A program made the position numbers and the translations under genes. The notes beneath the pieces were generated by a model, which was not told where the DNA came from, did no database searches, and saw nothing but the letters and a program-made list of their open reading frames with translations. DNA of 64,000 bases from Achromobacter spanius (GTDB lineage: Bacteria > Pseudomonadota > Gammaproteobacteria > Burkholderiales > Burkholderiaceae_B): positions 2,046,001 through 2,110,000 of the forward strand of contig NZ_CP121261.1 in NCBI RefSeq assembly GCF_029637605.1, given 5' to 3'. Shown here piece after piece: positions 18,295 to 26,716 of the stretch; the first letter of the stretch is position 1; every line of letters starts with the position of its first letter.

Positions 18295-18609
18295 TTAAAC
18301 GGGTTCCATTACACATTGGAGCGGGTGCTGACGCGCCCGCGCATACTGTGCTACCTGAGCTATGCGGGTCGCCGCGAGGTCTCGGGGATACACCCCGCAT
18401 ACTCCGCGACCTTCGTGATGCACTTGCAACATGATCCGCGTGGCCTCTTCATGGTTTTTATTGAAGAATTTTTGCAGGACTTTCACGACGAATTCCATCG
18501 GCGTGTAGTCGTCATTCAGCAGCAAAACCTGATACATCGGAGGCGGCGCGGCGCGTGCCGGTGCCTTCTCGACGGCCAAATCATGCTGGGTATCCAAGGT
18601 AGAACTCAT
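18295..18609 (-). CDS. clpS: ClpS, N-end-rule adaptor of ClpAP
   Basis: The 104-residue protein has the ClpS core: [35 protein letters not shown], and the [16 protein letters not shown] end. The Asn-Asp-Asp and His residues that bind N-terminal degron residues are present. It delivers such substrates to ClpA. A flexible N-terminal extension of about 25 residues precedes the core, as is usual. It is divergent from cspA, sharing a 227-base intergenic region. clpA is not the next gene, which is discussed as a finding. Confidence 0.97.
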   Translation of the reverse strand: MSSTLDTQHDLAVEKAPARAAPPPMYQVLLLNDDYTPMEFVVKVLQKFFNKNHEEATRIMLQVHHEGRGVCGVYPRDLAATRIAQVAQYARARQHPLQCVMEPV

Positions 18610-18622
18610 AGGGCGGCTATTC

Positions 18623-18651
18623 TATTTAAACTGGGGACGCCTAACGCGCAA
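18623..18651 (-). promoter_or_regulatory. Candidate sigma-70 promoter of clpS
   Basis: Read on the minus strand, TTGCGC (18651-18646) and TAAATA (18628-18623) are separated by 17 bases, close to the sigma-70 consensus. It would give a short leader of under 15 bases before the clpS ATG at 18609, so a second upstream start may also exist. Confidence 0.35.
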
Positions 18652-18691
18652 CTTACTCAAAATTACACGCAGAAATACGTAGTTTCCATAC

Positions 18692-18721
18692 TTGACGACA
18701 CGAAGAAAAGCAGCGCATTAT
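18692..18721 (+). promoter_or_regulatory. Candidate promoter giving a long cspA leader
   Basis: TTGACG (18692-18697) and CATTAT (18716-18721) are spaced by 18 bases. Transcription from here would give a leader of roughly 105 bases before the cspA start, in keeping with the long thermosensing 5' UTRs known for cold-shock genes. Leader folding was not computed. Confidence 0.4.
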
Positions 18722-18836
18722 CAGCGCATTCTGGGGTTTTCAACTCATCGAAAATCTGACAGGAATTCGGAGGGGGGGACAGAGGTCTAGACCGCGATGC
18801 CCTTCTGTCAACATACGATTCAATGAGGCAGTCCGC

Positions 18837-19082
18837 ATGTCTGATACGACCGCAACCGCCGTCCAAGGGGACAATCCCAAATCGACGGGTACCGTCAAGT
18901 GGTTCAACGATGCAAAGGGGTTTGGCTTCATTACGCCCGACGACGGCGGTGAAGATCTGTTCGCCCACTTTTCGTCCATACAGATGAATGGTTTTAAAAC
19001 CCTGAAGGAAGGCCAGAAAGTGGCTTTCGAAATCATTCAGGGGCCTAAAGGCAAACAGGCGCTTAATATCACGGCGGCCTGA
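18837..19082 (+). CDS. Cold-shock domain protein (CspA family)
   Basis: An 81-residue single cold-shock domain protein. The two RNA-binding motifs are visible: [14 protein letters not shown] (RNP1) and DLFAHFSSI (RNP2). It binds single-stranded RNA and DNA and acts as an RNA chaperone. A 15-residue hydrophilic N-terminal extension precedes the usual start of the fold, making it slightly longer than E. coli CspA (70 residues). GAGG lies 8 bases before the ATG. A strong terminator follows at once. Whether it is cold-induced cannot be told from sequence. Confidence 0.95.
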   Translation: MSDTTATAVQGDNPKSTGTVKWFNDAKGFGFITPDDGGEDLFAHFSSIQMNGFKTLKEGQKVAFEIIQGPKGKQALNITAA

Positions 19083-19122
19083 GTATCCCTTAAAGTGCAG
19101 CGGTAAGGCTGCACCATTATCC

Positions 19123-19163
19123 AGGCGGGGCTTTCGGGCCCCGCCTTGTTATTTTCTTTTTAA
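19123..19163 (+). terminator. Intrinsic terminator after cspA
   Basis: AGGCGGGGC (19123-19131) and GCCCCGCCT (19138-19146) form a perfect 9-bp stem, followed by the T-rich tract TGTTATTTTCTTTTTAA. This is a textbook intrinsic terminator. It ends directly at the start of the next gene. Confidence 0.9.
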
Positions 19164-19685
19164 GTGCCAGTCATGCTGAAGAATGCAAAGTTATTGCCTG
19201 TCAACCCTACGTTGTCCAAGACAGCGCTCTTTAAACCAGCATTTCTGAAAGCACTGTCGGCGGCGCTGGCCGCCACGGCGCTTGCGCTGACCGCGGGGGC
19301 CCAAGCGCAAACTGGTCCGCAACCGCCCTTGCCCACCACACAGCTTTCGGCGGGCATCCATATTATCCGCGCGGAAGTCGCCGCTACCGACGCCACCCGC
19401 CAAAGCGGCCTGATGTTCCGCACGGAACTCCAGGGCAACGACGGCATGCTGTTCGTGTTCGAGCGGCCTGACGTGCAGTGCTTCTGGATGCGCAACACGC
19501 TCTTGCCGCTCTCGATAGCCTTTATCGCCGACGACGGCACGATCGTCAATATCGACGACATGGCCCCCCAGACCGAAGACCCGCACTGCGCAAGAAAGCC
19601 GGTGCGCTACGCCCTGGAAATGGCCCAAGGCTGGTTTGACGAGCACGGCATCAAGGCCGGCCGGAAAGTCGACGGGCTGCCCTGA
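19164..19685 (+). CDS. Secreted DUF192-family protein
   Basis: A 173-residue protein with a Sec signal peptide (hydrophobic ALSAALAATALALTAGAQAQ) and one DUF192 domain. Domain hallmarks are RQSGLMFR, GMLFVFERP, CFWMRNTLLPLSIAFI and a conserved DG.I.NI.DM.P segment. The family is small, often exported, and of unknown function. The frame can start at GTG 19164 or at ATG 19173; neither has a clear Shine-Dalgarno, because the cspA terminator fills the space just upstream. The gene may therefore be expressed by read-through or from a promoter inside the terminator region. Confidence 0.88.
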   Translation: MPVMLKNAKLLPVNPTLSKTALFKPAFLKALSAALAATALALTAGAQAQTGPQPPLPTTQLSAGIHIIRAEVAATDATRQSGLMFRTELQGNDGMLFVFERPDVQCFWMRNTLLPLSIAFIADDGTIVNIDDMAPQTEDPHCARKPVRYALEMAQGWFDEHGIKAGRKVDGLP

Positions 19686-19725
19686 TCGGCCGCCCCAGGG
19701 CGCCAGCGCCCCCTTCAGATGCAGC

Positions 19726-19756
19726 AAGGGAGCCCCTCGGGGCTCCCTTTTCATTT
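19726..19756. terminator. Terminator between the DUF192 gene and the thiolase gene
   Basis: AAGGGAGCC (19726-19734) pairs with GGCTCCCTT (19741-19749) around CCTCGG, followed by TTTCATTT. It serves the plus-strand DUF192 gene and may also stop the converging minus-strand thiolase transcript. Confidence 0.85.
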
Positions 19757-19796
19757 CCGCCACCGGCAAAGCGGCGGAAAAAACAACACTTCAGGC

Positions 19797-21002
19797 TTAG
19801 ACGCGCTCGATGATCAGCGCGATGCCCTGGCCCACGCCGATGCACATCGTGCACAGCGCGTAACGGCCGCCCGTGCGGTGCAGTTGGTTGATGGCCGTGG
19901 TGGCCAGGCGCGCACCCGACGCACCCAAGGGGTGGCCCAGGGCGATCGCGCCGCCGTTGGGGTTCACGCGCGGATCGTTGTCGGCAATGCCCAATTGACG
20001 CAGCACGGCCAGGCCCTGGGCGGCGAACGCTTCATTCAGTTCGATCACGTCCATCTGGTCCAGCGTCAGGCCGGTTTGCGCCAACACTTTCAGCGTGGCA
20101 GGTGCCGGGCCGATACCCATGATGCGCGGCGCAACGCCGGCGGTGGCCATGCCGACCACGCGAGCGCGCGGGGTCAAGCCGTGGCGGGCTGCTGCCTTTT
20201 CATCGGCCAGCAACAGGGCGGCGGCGCCGTCGTTCACGCCCGACGCATTGCCGGCCGTGACGGTGCCGCCTTCGCGAACCACGCCCTTCAGCTTGGCCAG
20301 CGATTCCAGGCTGGTTTCACGCGGGTGTTCGTCTTTGGAGACGACGATGGGATCGCCCTTTTTCTGGGCAATCGACACCGGCACGATTTCGGCGTCGAAC
20401 ACGCCTTCTTGCTGCGCACGCGCCGTCTTTTGCTGGCTGGCCAGCGCGAACAGGTCTTGGTCTTCGCGGCTGATCTTGAAATCATCAGCGACGTTTTCGG
20501 CCGTTTCCGGCATGGAGTCCACGCCGTACTGAGCCTTCATCAGCTTGTTGACGAAGCGCCAGCCGATGGTCGTGTCGAAGATGGCGGCGCTGCGCGAGAA
20601 CGCGCTGTCGGCCTTGCCCATGACGAAGGGAGCGCGGCTCATGCTTTCCACGCCGCCGGCCAGCATCAAGCCGGCTTCACCGGCGCGGATGGCGCGGGCG
20701 GCGGTACCGATGGCGTCCAGGCCCGAACCGCACAGGCGGTTGAGGGTGGCGCCGGGCACTTCAATCGGCAGGCCAGCCAACAGCGTAGCCATGCGGGCCA
20801 CGTTGCGGTTGTCTTCACCGGCCTGGTTCGCGCAGCCCATGATGGCGTCGTCCAGCTCTTCCCAGCGCACGCCGGGGTTGCGCGCAATCAGCGCCTTGAT
20901 GGCAACGGCAGCCAGGTCGTCGGGGCGCACGCTGGCCAGCGCACCGCCGTAGCGGCCGAAGGGGGTGCGGATCGCATCACAAATAAAGGCATTCACGGTC
21001 AT
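19797..21002 (-). CDS. pcaF: 3-oxoadipyl-CoA thiolase (PcaF/PaaJ type)
   Basis: A 401-residue thiolase. It cleaves 3-oxoadipyl-CoA to succinyl-CoA and acetyl-CoA, the last step of the beta-ketoadipate and phenylacetate routes. Catalytic features are Cys91 in LNRLCGSG, His in the GHPLGASGA loop and the C-terminal Cys in CIGVGQG. The N-terminus ([26 protein letters not shown]) and the length are characteristic of PcaF/PaaJ rather than of PhaA or FadA. It stands alone, with no other ketoadipate gene nearby, so the choice between the pca and paa roles is open. Confidence 0.9.
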   Translation of the reverse strand: MTVNAFICDAIRTPFGRYGGALASVRPDDLAAVAIKALIARNPGVRWEELDDAIMGCANQAGEDNRNVARMATLLAGLPIEVPGATLNRLCGSGLDAIGTAARAIRAGEAGLMLAGGVESMSRAPFVMGKADSAFSRSAAIFDTTIGWRFVNKLMKAQYGVDSMPETAENVADDFKISREDQDLFALASQQKTARAQQEGVFDAEIVPVSIAQKKGDPIVVSKDEHPRETSLESLAKLKGVVREGGTVTAGNASGVNDGAAALLLADEKAAARHGLTPRARVVGMATAGVAPRIMGIGPAPATLKVLAQTGLTLDQMDVIELNEAFAAQGLAVLRQLGIADNDPRVNPNGGAIALGHPLGASGARLATTAINQLHRTGGRYALCTMCIGVGQGIALIIERV

Positions 21003-21161
21003 GGGAAGCTCGAAGTGAAGTGAAAAATTCGGGATCGGACGATCTTAGCGCACCACATTTCGCGCCAAGTTGGTGCAGCGGCGACCTGTCCGCCACACGG
21101 ACGGTGTCCGGTAGGTGTTCACCCTGATTGCGCCGGGCGCGGTCGAGAACGCCCGATGCGA

Positions 21162-22586
21162 TCAGGACGAAGCGGCCTTGGCCGGTGCGGCGCCTGCCTC
21201 GGCTTGTTGCGCGGCGCGGCGCGTATCGACGATGGCCTGACGACGGAAACGCCCGGCCGCCAAATGGTAGAACGGCTGCGGGCAGAACTGGCGCGACACG
21301 CCAGAGGCCAGCAAAGACCCCACCAGCAACCAGAACAACATTGGCTGGCTACCCGTCATTTCCATGACCACCACGCTGGCCGTCAACGGCGCCTGCGTGG
21401 CCGCCGCCAGGAATGCCGCCATCGACACGAGCACCAGCACGCGTTGGTCCACGCCCTCGCCCGCCAGCTCCCAGATGTGCTGGCCGATGCCGGCGCCCGT
21501 GGTCAGCGCGGGCGTGAAGATGCCGCCGGGTATGCCCGCCCAATACGAGGCGACGGTAGCCGTCAGCTTGGCCAGGCCGAAGCCGGCCGGCGCGCTGTCT
21601 TGGCCCGACAGCAGATCGGCCGCCACGCCGTAGCCCGTGCCGTAGACACTGCCAGCCGTGCAGAGACCGATCACGGCCAGCACCAAGCCCATGATGAAGG
21701 CCGTCCAGATGGGATGCGCGCGGATCCAGGCGCGCCAGGCGGCTGGCGCGGCGCCGGAAGCGCCCTTGCCAAGCAGCCGCGCGAAGATGCCGCCCAGCGC
21801 GCCGTTGATGGCGCCGCAAATGACGATCCACATCACCATGCCATGGGCCAGCGGCGCCCCGCCGAACACACCGAAGTACGGGTTGTTGCCCTGCACCGCC
21901 ACCACCAGGAAGCCCGCGGCCAACACGCCGATCAGCACCAGGCGCTGCCAACGCAGGACCGTGCCGCGGCCCAGTTCTTCGATGGCGAAGATGACGCCGG
22001 CAAGCGGCGCATTGAAAGCGGCGGCAAGACCACCGGCCGCGCCAGCGGCGATCAACTCATTGGAATGGAAGCCGCGCAATTGCACGCCACGACGCTTCCA
22101 GAAATCGCCCCAGGCCAACATGAGCGCGGCGCCCACTTGCACCGACGGGCCTTCACGCCCGATCGACGCGCCCGCCAGCATGCCGAAGAACGACAGCGGA
22201 ATCTTCCATAGCGTTTGCGCCAGCGACACCAGGCTGCTTTGGCTGGCGCCGGGCGGCAAGGACAGCGCGCCGATCACTTGAGGAATGCCGCTGCCAGCCG
22301 CGTTCGGCGCAAAGCGCAGCGTCAGCCAACGCAACGCGGCCAGGCTGAATGGAAGCACCAGCAAGGCAAGCCAGCCGTTGTGGCCGACCCATTCGCGGTT
22401 CCAGTCCAGCGCCTTGTCGGCCAGATACGCAAACCCCAGCGACATCATCGCAACCAGGCCCGCGCCGCCGAGCAGCAGCGCCATTTGCAGGCTCTTACGC
22501 GACAAGCGGTTGATCTGGCGCACCTTGCGCCGCGTCAGGCGGCGGGCTGCGGTGGTGGTTCGGCGGAAAGGTTCGGGAAGGCTCAT
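21162..22586 (-). CDS. CLC-family chloride channel or H+/Cl- antiporter
   Basis: A 474-residue polytopic membrane protein of the CLC family. The three selectivity motifs are present: GSGIP (near residue 96), GREGP (near 143, with the gating glutamate) and GGIFTP (near 350). The glutamate that marks the antiporter branch was not aligned, so channel versus exchanger is open. There is no C-terminal CBS pair, as in E. coli ClcA/ClcB. The N-terminus is very basic (RRTTTAARRLTRRKVRQ). It lies alone, 159 bases upstream of the thiolase gene in the same direction. Confidence 0.93.
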   Translation of the reverse strand: MSLPEPFRRTTTAARRLTRRKVRQINRLSRKSLQMALLLGGAGLVAMMSLGFAYLADKALDWNREWVGHNGWLALLVLPFSLAALRWLTLRFAPNAAGSGIPQVIGALSLPPGASQSSLVSLAQTLWKIPLSFFGMLAGASIGREGPSVQVGAALMLAWGDFWKRRGVQLRGFHSNELIAAGAAGGLAAAFNAPLAGVIFAIEELGRGTVLRWQRLVLIGVLAAGFLVVAVQGNNPYFGVFGGAPLAHGMVMWIVICGAINGALGGIFARLLGKGASGAAPAAWRAWIRAHPIWTAFIMGLVLAVIGLCTAGSVYGTGYGVAADLLSGQDSAPAGFGLAKLTATVASYWAGIPGGIFTPALTTGAGIGQHIWELAGEGVDQRVLVLVSMAAFLAAATQAPLTASVVVMEMTGSQPMLFWLLVGSLLASGVSRQFCPQPFYHLAAGRFRRQAIVDTRRAAQQAEAGAAPAKAASS

Positions 22587-22664
22587 GGGCTGCTGGCGTG
22601 CGGCGCAAAGTGAGTAACCTTACCACTCTCACCTGACCGGCAGCCCACAAACTTCAGCAGACAA

Positions 22665-24299
22665 TCACGCTGCCGGCAGCAGCCGGGCCGACGAATGGCG
22701 TGCCGAACCCGTGCCCGCGTCGAGTCCCGTGCCAACACCGGCGTGGACCTTGAAGCGGCGTACTTCCTGCGCCAGACGACCGGCCTGCTCCTGCATGCTG
22801 GCGGCCGCTGCCGCCGCTTCTTCGACCAGCGCGGCGTTCTGCTGCGTCACGGCGTCCATCTGCGACACGGCCTGGTTGACCTGGCCAATGCCCGCCGACT
22901 GCTCTTCCGACGCGCTCGCGATGTCGCGCACCAACACCGCCACCTGGCGCACGCTGTCGACCACTTCGCGCATGGTGCGGCCGGCTTCGTCGACCTGGCG
23001 CGTGCCGCCTTCGACTCGCGCGGCCGACTCGTCGATCAAGGCCTTGATTTCCTTGGCGGCCACGGCCGAACGCTGCGCCAAGGTTCGCACTTCACCCGCC
23101 ACCACGGCAAAACCACGGCCCTGCTCGCCCGCGCGCGCCGCTTCCACGGCGGCGTTGAGCGCCAGGATATTGGTCTGGAACGCAATACCGTCGATCACAC
23201 CCGTGATATCGGCGATGCGGCGCGAACTATCCGAAATGGCACTCATGGTCTGGACCACGCCATCCACCACTTCACCGCCGCGCACCGCCACGGTGGACGC
23301 CTGCGTCACCAGACGGTCGGCCTCGCTGGCGTTGTTGGCGTTTTGTTGCACGGTGCTGGTCAGCTCTTCCATCGACGCGGCGGTTTCCTCCAACGACGAG
23401 GCCTGTTCTTCGGTGCGTTGCGACAGGTCGGAGTTGCCCTGCGCAATTTGCGACGACGCCGATGCGATGCTTTCACAGCCATCGCGCACGTCCGCCACAA
23501 TGCGGCCCAGGCTGTCGTTCATGGCCTTGAGCGCGGCCATCAGTTCACCCGTTTCGTCGCGCGTGGCAACCTGGATGTTGGTGGTCAGGTCGCCGGCGGC
23601 GACCTGGCGCGCGGCCTTCACGGCCTGCTCCAGCGGGCGCACGATGCCGCGCGTGACGAGCCAGCCCAACAGCATGCCGATCACCACGCCGGCCACGGCA
23701 AGGATGATCATCACCCCGCGCACGGTGCGGTACAGGTCCGTGGCGACATCAACGGATGCAGCGGTGGCCTTTTCCTTGCCCACGGCCAGGTCGGTCATCA
23801 GGTCGTCAAGCTTTTGCGACGACGCGATGACGCGCTTTTCGATCTCGGCAACCCGCGGATCCGATTGCGTCAGCGACTGCGATTTCGCGGCCGCGAAGAA
23901 CGCTTCCGATTCCCGCTTCCAGACCTGCTCGGTTTCGACGAACTGCGCCAACAGGCGTTTGCCTTCTTCTTCGTGGAAATTTTTGGCGGCCTTCTCGCGC
24001 AGCACGTCCAGATTCTTGACGGCCTCGTCGAACTGCTTCTTCAACGCTACACGATCCTGGTCGGTGCTGGCGGCCAGATAGCCGCTGCGGGCGCGGCCCG
24101 CGTAGATCAGGTGCAGATTGGACTCTTTCAGATCCGAGATGCCACGCAGCTCGGTGTCGTACAGCCGGTCATTCAATTCATTGATGCGAGACAGCCCCCA
24201 CACGCCAAAGGCCCCGATCGCGCCACCAATTACCGCCACGAGCAAAAACGCGCCCGACAGGCGCGCCCCGATGCGCAAGCCTGAAAATAAGCGAAACAT
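22665..24299 (-). CDS. Methyl-accepting chemotaxis protein (four-helix-bundle sensor)
   Basis: A 544-residue transmembrane chemoreceptor. TM1 lies near residues 12-32, a periplasmic domain of about 155 residues has the spacing of the 4HB_MCP_1 family, TM2 is near 188-208 (MIILAVAGVVIGMLLGWLV) and a HAMP domain follows. The cytoplasmic signalling hairpin ends in the conserved tip FQTNILALNAAVEAARAGEQ near residue 375. No C-terminal NWETF-like CheR tether is seen. I chose the ATG at 24299, with GGGAAGG upstream; the open frame extends 82 codons further but has no receptor-like sequence there. The ligand is unknown. Confidence 0.95.
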   Translation of the reverse strand: MFRLFSGLRIGARLSGAFLLVAVIGGAIGAFGVWGLSRINELNDRLYDTELRGISDLKESNLHLIYAGRARSGYLAASTDQDRVALKKQFDEAVKNLDVLREKAAKNFHEEEGKRLLAQFVETEQVWKRESEAFFAAAKSQSLTQSDPRVAEIEKRVIASSQKLDDLMTDLAVGKEKATAASVDVATDLYRTVRGVMIILAVAGVVIGMLLGWLVTRGIVRPLEQAVKAARQVAAGDLTTNIQVATRDETGELMAALKAMNDSLGRIVADVRDGCESIASASSQIAQGNSDLSQRTEEQASSLEETAASMEELTSTVQQNANNASEADRLVTQASTVAVRGGEVVDGVVQTMSAISDSSRRIADITGVIDGIAFQTNILALNAAVEAARAGEQGRGFAVVAGEVRTLAQRSAVAAKEIKALIDESAARVEGGTRQVDEAGRTMREVVDSVRQVAVLVRDIASASEEQSAGIGQVNQAVSQMDAVTQQNAALVEEAAAAAASMQEQAGRLAQEVRRFKVHAGVGTGLDAGTGSARHSSARLLPAA

Positions 24300-24399
24300 G
24301 CTTCCCTTCCCTGTAGTTACCCCGGTTGTGAGCGGGCATGCCGCGATCCGTAGGCCCCGTGGTTCAGCCCCCCGACCGCTGGCAACAATAGTGGCAGGC

Positions 24400-24419
24400 A
24401 ACCCTAGGGATAACCCTAG
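24400..24419. repeat. Direct AACCCTAG repeats upstream of the chemoreceptor gene
   Basis: AACCCTAG occurs at 24400-24407 and again at 24412-24419, a 12-bp period, about 100 bases upstream of the receptor start. This may be a regulator site. No known consensus was recognised. Confidence 0.35.
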
Positions 24420-24506
24420 ATAAAAGCATGTTTCGTCGTCATTTCCCTGGAATGAAATCGACAATCGACAGGGTTTTGTAAGCTGAATATTTCCTGAATG
24501 GAAATA

Positions 24507-24538
24507 AAAAACCCCTTGGCGATGCGCAAGGGGTTTTT
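24507..24538 (-). terminator. Intrinsic terminator of sodB
   Basis: AAAAACCCCTTG (24507-24518) and CAAGGGGTTTTT (24527-24538) form a perfect 12-bp stem with an 8-base loop. On the minus strand it lies about 45 bases after the sodB stop and is followed by TTTTTATTTC. The symmetry of A and T runs makes it bidirectional. Confidence 0.92.
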
Positions 24539-24582
24539 GGTGCAAGCCAGCGGCGTGAAAGCCGCGGTTGCCTCTTTACCGA

Positions 24583-25161
24583 TCAGGCAAAGTTCTTGGC
24601 GGCGAACTCCCAGTTCACCAGGGCCCAGAAGTTTTCCAGATACTTGGGACGCGCGTTGCGGTAGTCGATGTAGTACGCGTGTTCCCAGACATCACAGGTG
24701 AGCAGCGGCGTGTCGGCCGTGGTCAGCGGGGTGGCGGCGTTGCTGGTGTTGACGATGTCGACCGAACCGTCAGCCTTCTTGACCAGCCAGGTCCAGCCCG
24801 AACCGAAGTTACCGGCGGCCGACTTGTTGAATGCTTCCTTGAAAGCGTCGAAGCTGCCCCACTTGGCGTTGATGGCGTCAGCCAGCTTGCCCGAGGGTGC
24901 GCCACCGGCCTTGGGGGCCAGGCTGTTCCAGTAGAACGTGTGGTTCCAGATCTGGGCGGCGTTGTTGAAAATGCCACCCGAGGACTTCTTCACGATGTCT
25001 TCCAGCGACAGCGTTTCGAATTCCGTACCTGGGATCAGGTTGTTCAGGTTCGTGACGTAAGTCTGGTGATGCTTGCCGTAGTGGAACTCCAGCGTTTCCT
25101 TGGAAATGTGCGGAGCCAGGGCGTCGAGTTCGTAAGGCAGGGGGGGAAGAGTATGTGCCAT
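24583..25161 (-). CDS. sodB: Superoxide dismutase, Fe type (SodB)
   Basis: A 192-residue iron superoxide dismutase that converts superoxide to peroxide and oxygen in the cytoplasm. Metal ligands are visible in HYGKHH (His27 region), WNHTFYW, and the [12 protein letters not shown] motif (Asp and His). The Gln in [10 protein letters not shown] is the outer-sphere residue typical of Fe rather than Mn enzymes. I chose the ATG at 25161 because AGGAA precedes it and the protein then begins like E. coli SodB; an in-frame ATG 40 codons upstream gives a sequence unlike any SOD. A dedicated terminator follows. A 14-bp hairpin lies upstream at 25227-25262. Confidence 0.96.
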   Translation of the reverse strand: MAHTLPPLPYELDALAPHISKETLEFHYGKHHQTYVTNLNNLIPGTEFETLSLEDIVKKSSGGIFNNAAQIWNHTFYWNSLAPKAGGAPSGKLADAINAKWGSFDAFKEAFNKSAAGNFGSGWTWLVKKADGSVDIVNTSNAATPLTTADTPLLTCDVWEHAYYIDYRNARPKYLENFWALVNWEFAAKNFA

Positions 25162-25226
25162 GTGTGGGTTCCTTCTGTTGAGTGCACGATCAAGCCGTTC
25201 AATTGTATCGGCAACTAATGAGGATA

Positions 25227-25262
25227 CCGCGTTAACCCCGTGCCCGCGCGGGGTTAACGCGG
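25227..25262. repeat. 14-bp perfect inverted repeat between xseA and sodB
   Basis: CCGCGTTAACCCCG (25227-25240) and CGGGGTTAACGCGG (25249-25262) are perfectly complementary with an 8-base spacer. It lies 86 bases downstream of the xseA stop and 66 bases upstream of the sodB start, both on the minus strand. No T-run follows, so it is either a Rho-type 3' end for xseA or an operator or leader hairpin for sodB. Confidence 0.55.
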
Positions 25263-25348
25263 CGCATCCGCTATAGAGCAATGATCTGCGTGGGAATGTC
25301 GTTGACCGGCATGCCGCGCCGGCCAGGTTCAGCCGAGTTCAGTTGAAT

Positions 25349-26716
25349 TCAGCCGGCCTCGCGCGTCTTGCGGGTCTGGCGCACATCCACCTGCGCGCCG
25401 CCTTGCGCAAAGCTCAGGTCCAGCGTCTGCCCCGCTTCCAGCGCGGCGGCGTCGCGCACGATGCGGCCGTCTGCATCACGCGCAATGGCGTAGCCGCGCG
25501 CCAGCGTGTTGCCGGGATCCAGCGCGCGCAATTGCGCCGTGGCCGAGGCCAGGCGGTTGCGGCCCTGCACCAGCAAGCGGGCATGCGCCTGGCCTAATTG
25601 GCGCGCCGCGCTGGCCAGGCGGTCAGCCGCGCGGCGGGTGTCGGGCACCCGATGCGTCAGGCGCTGCGCGAGCAGATTGACGCGCGCGGTACGGCGGTCC
25701 TGCGGGCCGGACCAGGCGGACGCCAGGCGAAAGCGCAAGCTGTTCAAGCGTTCGCGCTGATGCTCCAGCCGTTGCGCGGGCGAGACCAACTGGCCCGCCG
25801 CACGGTCCAGGCGCTGCGCGGCGCGCTCCAGGCGGCGTTGCTGGCCGCGCGCCATGGCCTGGGCACACTGCATGACCTGACCCAGCAATTCAGAGCGCGG
25901 TACGCAGGCCAGTTCCGCCGCTGCCGTGGGCGTCGGGGCGCGTACATCAGCCACGAAGTCCACGATGGTGAAGTCGGTTTCGTGGCCCACGCCGCTGATC
26001 ACGGGGATTTCACTGACCGCCACCTGGCGCGCCAGGTCCTCGTCATTGAAGCTCCAGAGGTCTTCGATGCTGCCACCGCCACGCACCAGCAGCAGCGTGT
26101 CCACTTCGGCGCGCGCGTTGGCAAGGCGTACCTGGGCCGCCAGGCGGCTGGCGGCGTCCGCCCCCTGAACCGGGGCCGGATAGATGATGACCGGCACCTG
26201 CGGTGCCCGCCGCGCCAGCGCCGACAGCACATCTCGCAACGCCGCCGCGTGCAACGACGTGACGACGCCGATCGCGCGCGGCAGCCGGACGGGCTCGCGC
26301 TTGCGGGCCGGGTCGAACAGGCCTTCCGAGGCCAGTTGCTCTTTCAGCCGCAGAAACGCTTCATACAGGTTGCCCAGCCCGGCGCGGCGCATGGCGTCGG
26401 CCTGCAACTGGTAGTCGCCCCGGGGCTCGTAGAGGGAAACCCGGGCGCGGATTTCGACCTGGTCGCCCGCGCGCGGCACAAAACCCACCGCGTTGGCGCG
26501 GCTTCGGAACATGACGGCGCGCACGGAGGCCCGGCTGTCCTTGAGTGTGAAGTACCAATGCCCGGATGCCGCCTGCGTGAAGTTGGAAATCTCGCCGCGC
26601 ACCCACAACGCCGGAATGTTGCGCTCCAACAATTGCCCCACTGCTTGGTTTAGCTGGGCAACTGTCAGGATATCCCGCGTGAATGCGTTGTTTGTGACTG
26701 CAAGTTCAATTGTCAT
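25349..26716 (-). CDS. xseA: Exodeoxyribonuclease VII large subunit
   Basis: The 455-residue catalytic subunit of exonuclease VII, which degrades single-stranded DNA to short oligonucleotides. It starts with the OB-fold domain (LTVAQLNQAVGQLLERNIPALWVRGEISNF) and continues with the conserved core (PRAIGVVTS, RGGGSIEDLWSFNDEDLARQV, GVGHETDFTI.D.V.D.RAPTPTAAAEL). A long helical, Arg-rich C-terminal region ends in a basic tail. The ATG at 26716 begins the conserved N-terminus; the frame is open 55 codons further upstream without similarity. The small subunit gene xseB is not in the window. Confidence 0.95.
   Translation of the reverse strand: MTIELAVTNNAFTRDILTVAQLNQAVGQLLERNIPALWVRGEISNFTQAASGHWYFTLKDSRASVRAVMFRSRANAVGFVPRAGDQVEIRARVSLYEPRGDYQLQADAMRRAGLGNLYEAFLRLKEQLASEGLFDPARKREPVRLPRAIGVVTSLHAAALRDVLSALARRAPQVPVIIYPAPVQGADAASRLAAQVRLANARAEVDTLLLVRGGGSIEDLWSFNDEDLARQVAVSEIPVISGVGHETDFTIVDFVADVRAPTPTAAAELACVPRSELLGQVMQCAQAMARGQQRRLERAAQRLDRAAGQLVSPAQRLEHQRERLNSLRFRLASAWSGPQDRRTARVNLLAQRLTHRVPDTRRAADRLASAARQLGQAHARLLVQGRNRLASATAQLRALDPGNTLARGYAIARDADGRIVRDAAALEAGQTLDLSFAQGGAQVDVRQTRKTREAG

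Noticed and set aside
22695..24284. Plus-strand frame of 529 codons opposite the chemoreceptor
   Set aside because: Antisense of a well-supported methyl-accepting chemotaxis protein; His/Arg-rich shadow composition.
25162..25281. Extending SodB by 40 residues to the ATG at 25281
   Set aside because: The extra sequence is unlike any superoxide dismutase and lacks a Shine-Dalgarno, while ATG 25161 has AGGAA.
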